This document shows positions 10,636 to 20,800 of a stretch of 64,000 nt of DNA, in pieces. Each line of letters opens with the position of its first letter. Within the stretch, counting starts at the first letter, position 1. This DNA comes from Prorocentrum cordatum (Eukaryota; Sar; Dinophyceae; Prorocentrales; Prorocentraceae), in the NCBI GenBank assembly GCA_963575745.1, contig CAUYUJ010015837.1, positions 1,826,540 through 1,890,539 of the forward strand, written 5' to 3'. The position numbers and the translations under genes are program-made. The notes beneath the pieces were generated by a model. The model was not told where the DNA came from, searched no databases, and saw only the letters and a list, made by a program, of their open reading frames with translations.

Positions 10636-11932
10636 GGTGCTGGTGGCGTATGCAGTCCATGGGCCTGTTTTGCTCCATCGCCGTGTGGTGGTGCGTGTCA
10701 GCGCCGTGCAGCCCTTGCACGCAGCGGTGGTCTCGCCCGACCACGATCTCTTCGTTGAGCACTTCACCGCGGACAACGCGGACATCGCGGCTTGGCATCT
10801 CTGTGGGCCTGGAAGAGCTGCCCCCGCCGCCGCCATGGGTCGAGCGATCTATGACTTCCAGCCGCCGTTCTCAGTCCACGAGTTTTTCAGCTTCATGGCG
10901 GAGGCCGGCCGCCTCCTGGCGGCCCACGACGCGCAGCTTGGAGCTGCTGGCGGCGCGGGCGTGGGAGGTCCCACGCCCCTTGGCGGCGTCGGCGGCGGAG
11001 GAGGCCTTGGTGCGGCGGGGGGGCCCGGGGGCGGCCTGGCGGCTCTCCCCAACGGCGGCGGGGCGGTCGCAGGAGGGGGCGGCGGCGCGCTGGCTGGAGG
11101 AGGCGGCGCCGGGGCTGTGGCGCGCGCAGGCGCGGCTCCCCTAGGAGCCGGCGGCTCTGTGGCGGGCGCTGCCTTGGCGGCCGCGGGCGTTCCGGCGGCG
11201 GCCGCGGCAGCTGGTGGAGGAGCGGCGGCAGCAGGTGGGTCCACGGCGGCGGGCGGCGGCCATGCTGGGCCTGCTGCAGCTCTCGCAGATGGCGATGGAG
11301 GAGGTGGCCCCCCTGGACCAGCTGCTGGCGACGGCTTCGACACCTCAGGTTGCCGCACGATGGCAGCGCGTTACGACACGAATGGCCATCGCCACAAATC
11401 TTTCGCGGACGCTGTTCCGATCTTGGCCCCAGCCCAGTGGGGTGACTGGCCGGTCCCAGGGCCGCGGACCGTGGCGTGGGTGGTTCGCTTCATGCTGGAG
11501 AATGGCGGCAGCGCCCTCGGCCATCATGTGCAGTGTAGGTCGAACATCAGGCTCACGTTGGACGATATCACGGTCCCTACGCACCACGTGTTCAGCAAGA
11601 TATTCGAGACCGCGCTGTGCTACGATCAGCCGGACATCAGCAATCTCGGAGCACTGGAGCTGGTGGTCCGCCAGCTGCAGTTGCGCGAGGAACGCTACTG
11701 CGACAAGATCCTCGGTGCCAAGCTCGGCGACGAGGCCCACCGAGACGAGCACTACTATGTCACGGGCATGGCCACCACTCGTGGGCCCATGGTGGCGTCG
11801 GAGCTCAGCACCTGGATCAGCGGGCAGATCTCCCGCGAGAACGCGATCGCCAAGGAGCGGAGGCAGGCAAGAGAGGAACGCGCGCTGGCCCATCCAAAGA
11901 AAGGGGCCAAGGGCGGCAAGGAGGGCGAGTAG
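10619..11932 (+). CDS. Gag-like ORF1 of the DIRS-like element
   Basis: A 437-codon frame. The first codon is TTG, since the frame really continues upstream to the UGA at 10610, and the first in-frame ATG is near 10834. Residues 1-105 are a folded-looking N-terminal domain (IGDEVLVAY, VSPDHDLFVEHF, AIYDF). Residues 107-245 are a Gly/Ala-rich linker of low complexity. Residues 247-437 are the conserved part: PGPRTVAWVVRF, CYDQPDISNLGALE, VVRQLQLREERY, then a basic tail (AKERRQAREER, KKGAKGGK). I recognise this C-terminal domain as recurring in dinoflagellate proteins that precede RT frames of this type. Its exact role is unknown, and RNA packaging is inferred from position. The stop (TAG, 11930-11932) is followed directly by ORF2. 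Confidence 0.7.
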   Translation: MNIGDEVLVAYAVHGPVLLHRRVVVRVSAVQPLHAAVVSPDHDLFVEHFTADNADIAAWHLCGPGRAAPAAAMGRAIYDFQPPFSVHEFFSFMAEAGRLLAAHDAQLGAAGGAGVGGPTPLGGVGGGGGLGAAGGPGGGLAALPNGGGAVAGGGGGALAGGGGAGAVARAGAAPLGAGGSVAGAALAAAGVPAAAAAAGGGAAAAGGSTAAGGGHAGPAAALADGDGGGGPPGPAAGDGFDTSGCRTMAARYDTNGHRHKSFADAVPILAPAQWGDWPVPGPRTVAWVVRFMLENGGSALGHHVQCRSNIRLTLDDITVPTHHVFSKIFETALCYDQPDISNLGALELVVRQLQLREERYCDKILGAKLGDEAHRDEHYYVTGMATTRGPMVASELSTWISGQISRENAIAKERRQAREERALAHPKKGAKGGKEGE

Positions 11933-14155
11933 CCTCCGGCCGCTCGCTCACGGATTCGGGTGCCTGCCGCTCCGTGGCCCCGGGCCTGCAGGCTTCTCTC
12001 TGTTCGGCTGCTGCGGGATGTGTCGCCAGCGCGACGTGTTCCCGCTTCCTACTTTCCAACTACCCCAGCGCGGAGGTGGCCGCTCTCGGGCAGTCGAGCG
12101 CCGTGCTCTCCGACGTCTTCACACGCTCGAGTGGGCGAACGAAGGCATCCACGCTCTCAACCTCCTCTCTGGTCGTGGTGACGTCGCAGCGGGGCCGCCT
12201 TCGGTTATGCAGCAGTCCTGCCTCGAGCACCTGGAGCGCAGCTACTTTGCTGCAGGAGCCCGCCCAGCTGACGTTCACCCCCGCGGGAGCCTTCGTGAGC
12301 TCTGCGGATCCGCCGTGATGCATGGCGAGACTTCAACGACCGTCGTGCCCTACAGCAAGGACCTCGTGTCGTGGCCAGCCGTGGGAGCCGCTCCCGTCGA
12401 TTTGGGTAGCGCGCCCTCGGCAGAGCACTCCTCCTGGCTGAGGGGCTCGACGGCCAAGATACGAAGACCTCCAGCTGCAGCGGCGGCACTTCGGTCTGAG
12501 CTCGGACTCCATCGCCCCTACGCGGGCCCCGCCTTCCGCCACCAGCGCGTCTACGCCGATCTCGCGCAGGGGATGCTGGAGCGCGGGATGTCCGCCTGGT
12601 ACCTACCCAGGCTGAGGCCACTGTCGGGCTATTCTTCGCCAAGCAGAAGTCGGGGCAGCAGCGGATCATTTTCGACGCGCGGCTGGCCAACTGCGACTTC
12701 GAGCCGCCCCCGACCGCGCACTGACCGTCCGCCTCGGCCTTTGCGCGGATGGAGACCAGCGAGCGCGACGTGGTCTGGCACTCCGTGGGCGACGTGCAGA
12801 ACGCGTTCTACGCCATCTCGGTGCCTCCCGAGCTCGGGCCCTGCTTTCGCCTCCCACCCGTCCGGGCTGGGCAGGTTGGGCGGCCGCTGGTGGGCGGAGT
12901 GCGATCCGCGGCTGCGGCTTCGCTTGCGCCGATCCTGACAGCGCTGCCGATGGGCTGGAGCTGGGCGCTGCACCTCTGCCAGTTGGTCACGGAGGAGGGC
13001 CTCGCGCGCGGCGGGCTGGGCGCGGACGCCCTGGTCAAGGACCGCGCAGCCTCGCGGCCCCTTGGGCCAGATCGCCCGCTGGGCGCGGCGGGCTACGTCG
13101 ACAACTTCACGGTGCAGGGCGCCCCGAAGGAACGCGTCTCAGCGGCAGGGCGGCAGGTCTCCGCGAGCCTCGAGGACCAGGGCTTCACCGTGCATGAGGA
13201 CACCTCCGAGGCAGTCGACCACACCGACTTCGTTGGCCTCTCCTTCGATAGCCGCGCCCATACTGCGCGGGTCTCTACGCGGCGCATGTGGCGGCTTCGA
13301 CTGGCGATCGAGGAGCTTTTGAAGCGCGGGCGTTGTTCTGGCGGGGTCCTGGAGGTGGTGCTGGGCCATGCCGCGTGGTTGATGCTGCTACAGAGGCCTA
13401 CCTTGTCCATCTTCAGCGCGGTCTACGCCTTCGCGAAGAAGCACAAGCGGGAGGTCGCGCCGCTGTGGGGCGCGGCGGTCGAGGAGCTCAAGCTCGTCAG
13501 GGACCTGCCCCCGTTGTTCGTGGCCCACACCGACGCCAAGTGGTTCTCGTCAGTGACGGCCAGTGACGCTTCGCCGTGGGGCTGCGGCGTGTGCGTGCGC
13601 CAAGCGGACCCAGAGCTGGTCGCGCGCTGCGGCCGCACGGCGGAGAAGTGGCGCTACAAGCAGGGCGCCGCTGCGGCCAGGAGCCATGCATTCGCAGCTG
13701 ACGTCGCGGAGACTGCTCGCGCGGATGATTTTCCTGACAGCCTTCGCCAGGCCGACGAGTTCAAGAGATCGTATGACATGATTGAGGCAAGCTTCACGGA
13801 CGCGGAGGCTTGGCACATCGTGGAGTCCTTTCCATGGCGGGGCCCAGCGAACATCCTTCGTCTTGAGAGGCTGGCTCTCTCGAGCGCTCTGCGCCACACT
13901 CTTCGGGATCGTCGAGCATTTGGGCATCGCATGCTCGCCCTCGTCGACAACATGGGACCCGCCTTGGCGGTAGGCAAGGGCCGGTCCGCGGCCTTTCAGC
14001 TTCGGGATACTCTGCGCGGGCTAGCTGCTTTGACCCTCGGGCGCCGTCTCCATAAACATGTTCGCCGGGCCCCGTCCGAAAGGAACCCAGCGGAGAATCC
14101 GTCCCGAGGTTTGTCCTACATCAAGCGGCAGCAGGAGCTGGACGGGGCCATCTAA
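11933..14155 (+). pseudogene. DIRS-like reverse transcriptase and RNase H (ORF2, broken)
   Basis: The N-terminal part is read in one frame to about 12605 (GIHALNLLSG, VPYSKDLVSWP). The next frame takes over with VGLFFAKQKSGQQRIIFDAR, the RT opening that ends in a conserved D-x-R. A UGA at 12722-12724 interrupts it. From 12749 the frame is open for 468 codons. It holds motif A GDVQNAFYAI, motif B LPMGWSWALHLCQ, motif C YVDN at 13094-13105 (Asn in place of the second Asp, a form I recall as usual in this lineage), TDFVGLSF and VLGHAAWLMLL. RNase H follows with TASDASPWG (13563), LERLALSS (13864), LVDNMG (13941) and NPAENPSR (14085, normally NPAD). It ends at TAA 14153-14155. Confidence 0.85.
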
Positions 14156-14159
14156 CACC

Positions 14160-15072
14160 ATGAAGCTGTTCGTGATGGTAAACCTGCTGAGCCTCTTCCA
14201 GCCGTGCCGAGGTTCCCAGCCCCCGGCCCGCTCAGCCCCCTACCAGATGCGTACCCTGGTGGCGACCCAGGGGCGCTGGCTGGCTGGGCTAGCAGCGCCG
14301 TCGGCAGCAGCGGCTGCGGCACGGCGGACCTGGTGCCGCCGATCATCGCCGATATCGGAGCCCCCCCAGGACTCGTCCCACATGGCGTACCTCGAGAGCC
14401 GTTCGGTGGCGTTCGCTCGACGGCTGCTCGCCATCGTGGGCCACATGCTGTCGCGCCGCCTGGTCGAGCAGGCGTTTGCCGTCCTGCTCTCCTTCAGCGT
14501 GTACCTGCGGCCCAGAGAGTGCGACTCGCTGACAGCGCTCCAGCTGGTGCCGCCCGCGGCGGCCGCGGGCCCGCAGACCCTGCGCTGGGGCCTCCTACTG
14601 GGCCCAGTCGAGCTGGAGAAGCCCACCAAGGTCGGCGCCTGGGACGAGAGCGCGGTGCTCGACGATCTCGACTTCGCACCCTTGCCTGAGGAAGCTGAAG
14701 GAGAGATGCCGCCCACGAGATCAGCGGAGCTGGTCCCTCGAGCCTGGCGACCTCACGGTCAGGATCCAGGAGGCGGCCGAGGCGCTTGGCGCGGCCGCGA
14801 TGGGGATCACCGTCTACGGCTTGCGGCACGGCGGCGCCTCGCACGACCTGCTGGCAAGGCGTCGGAGCCCGCTGGAGGTCAATGCGCGCGGCCGATGGCG
14901 GAGCGACTCCATGATGAAGCGGAACGGCAAGGAGGCCCGCGCTCGGGCGGAGCTGCACAGAGTGCCGCAGGCCGTGCTGGACTTCGGCAGCGCCGCGTGG
15001 AGCAACCTGGCCAGCATCGTGCTGGAAGGCGCGGCGCTGCCACCGGCGCCATTCCTGGCTCGGCTGCGCTGA
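14160..15072 (+). pseudogene. Tyrosine recombinase of the DIRS-like element (broken)
   Basis: Part one (14160-14715) carries AYLESRSVAFARR and YLRPRECDSLTALQL, whose Arg stands where the first catalytic Arg is expected. Near 14720 the frame changes by one base. Part two (14745-15072) has VYGLRHGGASHDLL with the R-H box, then GRWRSDSMMKRNGKEARA. Relatives read R-Y-G-K-E-A at that point, so the nucleophile Tyr is Asn (AAC, 14923-14925). The enzyme would join circular cDNA into the genome, and this copy should be inactive. It ends at TGA before 15073. The N-terminal arm-binding region looks shorter than usual. Confidence 0.75.
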
Positions 15073-15136
15073 CGGATCGTGAGGTCAGGCTTCGCCTTCG
15101 CCGCATCTTGCGGTATGCCTTAGGTTCAGCAAGCAG

Positions 15137-15847
15137 TCGCCACAGCCAGGTCTTCTTGGAGTTTTTTGCAGGAACAGCAGGCATGTCCAGGGCCATGCGG
15201 GCCCAGGGTCTTGCCACGATTTCGGTCGATATTTTGAGAAACAGCCCTGGTTGGATTTGAACCGCCGCGTCGTTCAGACGACGCTCCTGGGGTGGATTTC
15301 GAGCAACGTGGTTTCAGCTGTGTGGATGGGGACCCCTTGCTGCACCTGGTCCCAAGCCCGCCACGGGCCACCCTGCTCCAGTTGGTGCCGGCTGCGTAGT
15401 GCCGAGCATGTTCGGGGCCTCCCCAATCTGGACTCCAAGGCCTCCGAAGCGTATAAGAGAGGGAACGACCAGTTACGTTTTTATCTTCGGGTGGCTCGAG
15501 GCTGCCTCCGTGTTGGCACTCCCGTGGCGCTCGAGAATCCTGGTTCCAGTTGGTTGTGGAGGGCCCCTCCGCTCGAGCGCCTGGCCCGTCACCCGACGAG
15601 CCAGGCCTGCACTGTAGACTACTGTGGTTTCGGGGCTCGGTGGCGCAGGAGGACCAGGGTGCAAATCTGGGCTCCCAGTTTTTCCATCCAGCTTCCCGCT
15701 CTCTGTCATGGTCGAAGTGGTGTATGCAGTCACTCGTCCAAGCCCCACATTGTTCTAACGGGCGTTGATCACAGTTCGGGCAAACTTTGGACCCGCGCTG
15801 CTGAGCCTTATCCCCTCGTTACTGTTCGTGTTTTCCCTTGGTTCTGA
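15137..15847 (+). pseudogene. C5-methyltransferase-like domain at the end of the DIRS-like element
   Basis: Two frames joined by a shift near 15235. Frame one has VFLEFFAGTAGMSRAM then ISVDI, resembling motifs I and II of cytosine-C5 methyltransferases (F-x-G-x-G and an acidic residue after the next strand). Frame two has VWMGTPCCTWSQAR (about 15325-15365), like motif IV with Pro-Cys, and VALENPGSSWLW (about 15524-15559), like motif VI (E-N). YCGFGARWRRRTRV resembles a later conserved segment. No target-recognition domain is recognisable. Function is inferred from motifs only. It may be an inactive fold or may act on another substrate. Confidence 0.65.
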
Positions 15848-16163
15848 AACGTAGTGTCGACTCAAATCGTTTAATCCGTCTCCGACAGATTTTCTCATGA
15901 TGCGACAAATGCCAGAATCCCGTTCGGGGTGTCTACGGTTTTTTTTTTTTGTTTTTGTTTTCTCTCTCTCTCTCTCTTTCTCCTCCTCGTTCGTTTGTGT
16001 TGTGTTGTGTTGTGGTTTGTGGTGCCGTGGTGTGTCTGTGTCGTCCGCTCGTCCCTCCCCTCCCGTTCGTTTCTTGCCGAGCTCTGCCCGCGTGCCAACC
16101 TGTCCTGCTGGACCTGCCTGGCCCGAGACACACAAAAGGTCTCTTGGCCAGGGGTAGCGTCAC
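15848..16163. other. End of the DIRS-like region; T and CT microsatellite
   Basis: A T12 run (15939-15950) and a CT tract (15960-15985) lie after the methyltransferase-like frame. No gene is recognised. Confidence 0.6.
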
Positions 16164-16236
16164 GATGATGATGATGGTGATGATGATGATGATGATGGTG
16201 ATGGTGATGGTGATGGTGATGGTGATGGTGATGGTG

Positions 16237-16279
<43 letters not shown>

Positions 16280-16512
16280 AATGATGATACTGATGGTGCG
16301 GATGATACCGATACTATTGATGATACTGATGATGTTGATGATGCTGATGCTGGTGCTGGTACTGATGATAATAGTGATGGTGGTGGTGCTGATGATGATG
16401 ATAACGATGCTGATAATGATGATGATGATGATGATGTTGATGATGTTGATGATGCTGATGATGATGATGGTGATGATGATGGTGATGATGATGATGATGA
16501 TGATGATGAGAG
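16164..16512 (+). repeat. GAT/ATG trinucleotide microsatellite
   Basis: About 350 bp of GAT units with GGT, GCT and ACT variants. Open frames read as poly-Met or, on the other strand, poly-His or poly-Ser. Confidence 0.95.
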
Positions 16513-16548
16513 GAGGAGGGAGGAGGCAGCGGGAGGAGGATGAGGAGT

Positions 16549-16604
16549 GAACGCGGGGACCGTCTCTTCAAACCGAGGACCCAACTCCACGGGATGGTTG
16601 GGAA
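16549..16604 (+). repeat. Direct repeat flanking the second 77-bp array, left copy
   Basis: Begins GAACGCGGGGACCGTCTC and ends GGTTGGGAAA. A second copy with a few substitutions lies at 17929-17984, just beyond the array. Both copies follow a GGA-rich tract. Confidence 0.8.
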
Positions 16605-16649
16605 ATTATCCTGGCGATCTGCCGAACCATATGCAGTTGTGAGAAATGC

Positions 16650-17875
16650 GTTGTGAGTGCCGCTTCCGCTGGGCCACGCAACGCGTGATGAGGCGTGCGG
16701 TCATGGGTGGGGGGGCACATGCGGATGGTCCTTTTGGGACCTTCGGTGGAGCTCCTTGTGGAGCCACGACGCGCTGTAGCGGGTTGTGGAGACGCATGCG
16801 GGCGGTGTCATTGGGACCTTCGGTGGAACTCCCAATGGGGCCACGAAACGCTGTACTGGGCGTGGAGGACGCATACGGGCGGTCCCACCTGGACCTTCGA
16901 TGGAGCTCCCAATGGGGCCACGAAGCACTGCACTGGCTGTGGCGGACGCATGCGGGCACCCCCACTGGCCTTTGGTGGAGCTCCTTATGAGGCCACGAAA
17001 CGCTGTACTGGGTGTGGCGGAGGCATGCGGGCTGCGCCACTGGGGCCTTCGGTGGTGCTCCCTATGAGGCCACGAAACGCTGTACTGGCTGTGGCGGACG
17101 CATGCGGACTGCGCCACTGGGGCCTTCGGTGATGCTCACAATGGGCCATGAAACGCTGTATTGAGTGTAGCGGACGCGTGCGGGCACCCCCACTGAGGCT
17201 TTCGGTGGAGCTCCCTATGGGGCCACGAAACGCTGTATTGGGTGTGGCGGACGCGTGCGGACCCCCTCTCTGGGGCCTTCGGTGAAGCTCCCTATGGGGC
17301 CACGAAGCTCTGTACTGGGTGTGGCGGGCGCATGCGGGCACCCCCACTGGGGCCTTCGGTGGAGCTCCCTATGGGGCCACGAAACGCTGTACTGGGCGTG
17401 GCGGACGCATGCGGCCCCCCCCCACTGGGGCCTTAGGTGGAGCTCCATATGCGGACACGAGCTGTACTGGCTGTGGCGGACGCATGCGGGCACCCCCACT
17501 GAGGCTTTCGGTGGAGCTCCCTATGGGGCCACGAAACGCTGTACTGGGCGTGGCGGACGCATGCGGGCTGCGCCACTGGGGCCTTCGGTGAAGCTCCCTA
17601 TGGGGCCACGAAACGCTGCACTGGGTGTGGCGGGCGCATGCGGGCACCCCCACTGGGGCCTTCGGTGGAGCTCCATATGGGACCACGAAACGCTGTACTG
17701 GGTGTGGCGGACACATGCGGACCCCCCCACTGGGGCCTTCGGTGAAGCTCCCTATGGGGCCACACAACGCTTTATTGGATGTGGCGGACGCATGCGGGCG
17801 CCCTCACTGAGGCTTCCGGTGGAGCCCCCTATGGGACCACGAAGCGTTGTATTGGGTGGGGGAAACGCAGGGAGG
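16650..17875 (+). repeat. 77-bp tandem repeat, array 2 (about 16 units)
   Basis: Same unit family as at 9040-9960, with more diverged units at the left (16675-16930) and better conserved ones at 17170-17800. The left flank shares CTGGCGA...ACCATATGCAG with array 1. A few units have small deletions (near 16970, 17145 and 17455). Open frames here, including one of 466 codons running on into the CA repeat, are by-products of the repeat. Confidence 0.92.
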
Positions 17876-17928
17876 AGGGAGCAGGGGGAGGAGGGGGAGG
17901 AGGACGAGAGGAGAGAGGAGAGAGGAGG

Positions 17929-17984
17929 AACGCGGGGACCGTCTCTTCAAAACGAGGATCCAACACCACAGGATGGCTGGGAAA
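17929..17984 (+). repeat. Direct repeat flanking the second 77-bp array, right copy
   Basis: Differs from the left copy at 16549-16604 at only a few sites. The pair brackets 1.3 kb including array 2, as a composite unit duplicated or moved by recombination would. Confidence 0.8.
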
Positions 17985-18121
17985 AACACATGTCCTTCAG
18001 AGCACTCGAGCCCCGTTTCACCGCGACCCTTAGAACAAGGCAGTTTCGTATTGATACATCCTCCCTAAGTCGAACCTGGACGTACAACACACTACCTACA
18101 GAACACGCACACAACATGACA

Positions 18122-18358
18122 TTCACACACACACACAACACACACAACACACACAACACACACAGAACACGCACAACAACTACAACACACAGATCACACA
18201 TACACATACACATACACGCACACACGCGAAGAGCATACACACAAACACACACACACACACACATGCACGCACGCACACACGCGCGCGCACACACACACAC
18301 CACACCCAACACAAGCAACACACATGCACCACACACACAAACACACACACACAGACAT

Positions 18359-18390
<32 letters not shown>

Positions 18391-18445
18391 CACACCACGC
18401 CGACAACACAAAACAACACCACGTACACGCAACACCCAATCTACA
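18122..18445. repeat. CA dinucleotide microsatellite (impure)
   Basis: About 320 bp of CA with ACAC-CACG and AACAC variants, followed by TATA-rich sequence to 18640. Confidence 0.92.
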
Positions 18446-18639
18446 TGTGTATATATATATATATGTATAGCACAAACCTTTCACACCACATACAAACACC
18501 CTGCACATGTGTTTATACAAGTCTGGGCACGCACGTGCCACTTGTTTACATCTATATATATGCGTGTATATAGATGTAGATGTGTATATGTGTATATATG
18601 TTATCTCTCTCTGACTCTATCTCTATACATATATATGTC

Positions 18640-19978
18640 TCTTGCTGAGTATTGAGCACACGCGGTAGAGTTGAGCCTTTTCAGGTTTCACTCTGCGCAG
18701 CCAGTTCGGAGAGGTTGGTCCTTTGTGGGCGCGAGGAAGAGGCGGGCGCCGCCGGCGAACGGACGCAGCTTGGAGACGCGGCGTTTCTGAGGCATGAGGT
18801 CTTCGAGTGAGAGAGGGGGATTGAGAGGGAGAGAGAAAGAGAGAGACAGAGAGAGAGAGAGACGGCCTGCTCATCCAGCCAGGGCGCAGCACAGACGTCC
18901 AGCAGACGAGCGCACGGAGAGGGAGGAGCGTGAGGGCGAGGGCTCCAGGCTGGGGAGGGAGGGGAAAGGGGTGGAGGAGCAGCGGCGGGAGGAGGAGCGC
19001 ATCGGCCCCTGCACCCCAAACCTGGCAGAGGTGCCGGGCCCACCCACGCCGGCTTCCCAAGAAGCGAGCGACCTGGCAGCAGCGCAGGCGGGCGCAGGAT
19101 GATCCGATGGGTGCTCCGAGGTTCTGGGCATGACGCGGAGGTGTCTCTGCTTCTGGCCCCGTCCGCCTCTCCCTCCTGATCGCTCCCCCTCCCCCATTCC
19201 GTCGGTGGTGTCCCCCGAGGGTCGGCCTGAGAGCAGACGGGGCCGAGAAGTGCGGCCCTGTCGCGTGCAAGTAGGCGGGGTGAGCTGCCCGCACCCCGTG
19301 CATGCTCTTGGAGCGTTCGGGGAGTCAGCTCGACAGTGAGCCTCATGTGGGCGGAGAGGGAGAGGGAGAGGGAGACCGATAAGACGCATGAGGAGGATGC
19401 GCACGACAATGACGAGGACGAGGACGAGGACGAGGACGATCGGAGCGACAAGGTTAACAATGAGGAAGACGAAGGGGACGACCACGAGGAGGACAAGGAG
19501 GACCAGGGAGGATGAGAAGGAGAAGGAGGGCCAGCCGCAGTGGCACTGACAGGGACAGGGCTGGGAAGGGCAAGATGAGTAGGAGCAAGGGGATGAGGAT
19601 TGCGAGGACAACGACGATGGCGAAGAGGCGGAGGAGGAAGAAGAGGAAAAGAGGAAGGGTAGCTTTTAAGGAACAGCGGGAACAGAAGGGTCGGGGCGAG
19701 CACGAGGAGGATGGGAGGCGCTTGGGCACCTGCACGGCCGCCGCGCCTGCTGCCTCCCGTGCTTCCGCCTCTTGGTCGCGTCGTTTCCGGCACGCCGCCC
19801 GTCTCTCGAAAAGCCTCCGTCCGCGGCGAGTGCCCCGAGCTGCTCCCTTGGACGGCCACGGCGAAATATGCAGCGGCGCCGTGGGCACACAGCTCACGTT
19901 CGGGGAAAAAAAGGATGCCGTGGAGGGGGCGATTTGGGGATCCGGACCGTCCGATGATGCCTTGAATTGGGCGTTGCG
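18640..19978. other. Gene-poor, purine-rich region
   Basis: GA microsatellite at 18806-18866, impure GGA/GAG sequence at 18930-19000, and a GAGGAC hexamer run near 19405-19442. Long open frames in several phases come from the bias. None resembles a known protein. Confidence 0.6.
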
Positions 19979-19980
19979 TA

Positions 19981-20126
19981 ATGGGGGGTCATAAATGGGG
20001 GGGTGGCGAGGGTGGTCCGAAAAGGTACCCAAACGGTGCCTAAACGAGCCCCCTGGGGCTCCGGAGGGGCCCGAAAGGGGCACGAAAGGGGACCGTTTCT
20101 GACCCCCCTATTTGTGACCCCCCCAT
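19981..20126. repeat. Inverted-repeat element of 146 bp, MITE-like
   Basis: The left arm ATGGGGGGTCATAAATGGGG (19981-20004) matches the reverse complement of the right arm (20100-20126) with about three differences. Inner sequence is also partly self-complementary (AAACGGT at 20031, ACCGTTT at 20092). The size and arms fit a miniature inverted-repeat element. No clear target-site duplication is seen. Confidence 0.65.
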
Positions 20127-20374
20127 GAAGCCACGCCCAATTGAACGTCGAAGGCGCTGAGAAGTGGCGGGTCCAGAAGTCGTGCGGTGAGGCTGCCGAG
20201 GTGTGCAGGACGGTCCCGCGAGCAGTGTCCCACAAGACACGGCACGCAATATTTTTTACCCACTGCGATCCTTTATATGATTGAGCATCCAACCTGTGGG
20301 TGCTTTTCAGAACTGGTTCGCGGTGTGTCACAGCACCCAGCTTACAGTCGGGCCGAGGTAATTATAAGATCGAG

Positions 20375-20450
20375 GTCGGTTCGGGGAGGGTACCCCAGTG
20401 TTCTTCGTGCTCATTGGATGTGATTGTGCATCCTGGGGAGGGTACCCTTG
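20375..20450 (+). repeat. Dispersed ~76-bp repeat, copy 1
   Basis: Begins GTCGGTTCGGGGAGGGTACC, contains TTGGATGTGA...GTGCATCCT and ends AGGGTACCCTTG. A diverged copy lies at 26988-27067. Confidence 0.6.
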
Positions 20451-20697
20451 GCCGTTCTCCTGGCCTAGGGCCGAGTGTACATGCCTCGACGTGCTTCAGC
20501 AGTTCAGGCGCTCTCACGTACCTCTCTCCGCGCACGCCCCCGAAGGAGCCATGTCTTGGTCGGTGGCGCAGTCCATCGCGCAGCCTCCGGCGGCGGCGCC
20601 GACTCTGGGCCGCTCCCACCGCCCCCCTGCGCCGGAAGTCGAGGGCCTGGTCAGGTGTGGAGGGCCATAAGCTATGTTCTTTTTGTTGTAGGGTGTG

Positions 20698-20800
20698 GGC
20701 CCCTCCTCCTCCTCCTCCTCCTCCTCCTTCTCCTTCTCCTCCTCCTCCTCCTCCTCCTCCTCCTCCTCCTCCTCCTCCTCCTCCTCCTCCTCCTCCTCTC
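20698..20800 (+). repeat. TCC trinucleotide microsatellite
   Basis: About 100 bp of TCC units with two TTC variants. Confidence 0.95.

Larger units (their letters stand above)
10111..15850 (+). mobile_element. DIRS-like tyrosine-recombinase retroelement (degraded)
   Basis: Order on the plus strand: leader with a membrane segment, gag-like ORF1, RT, RNase H, tyrosine recombinase, methyltransferase-like domain. RT plus tyrosine recombinase defines DIRS-like elements, and no integrase or endonuclease is present. DIRS-1 itself also carries a methyltransferase-like domain. Breaks seen are a UGA at 10610-10612, a shift near 12605, a UGA at 12722-12724, a shift near 14720 and a shift near 15235. 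I did not find the split or inverted terminal repeats expected at the ends, so the limits are those of the coding part. Confidence 0.8.

Noticed and set aside
17255-18655. A 466-codon plus-strand open frame
   Set aside because: It consists of the 77-bp tandem repeat read through three phases, then CA and TA repeats. Its composition explains it fully.
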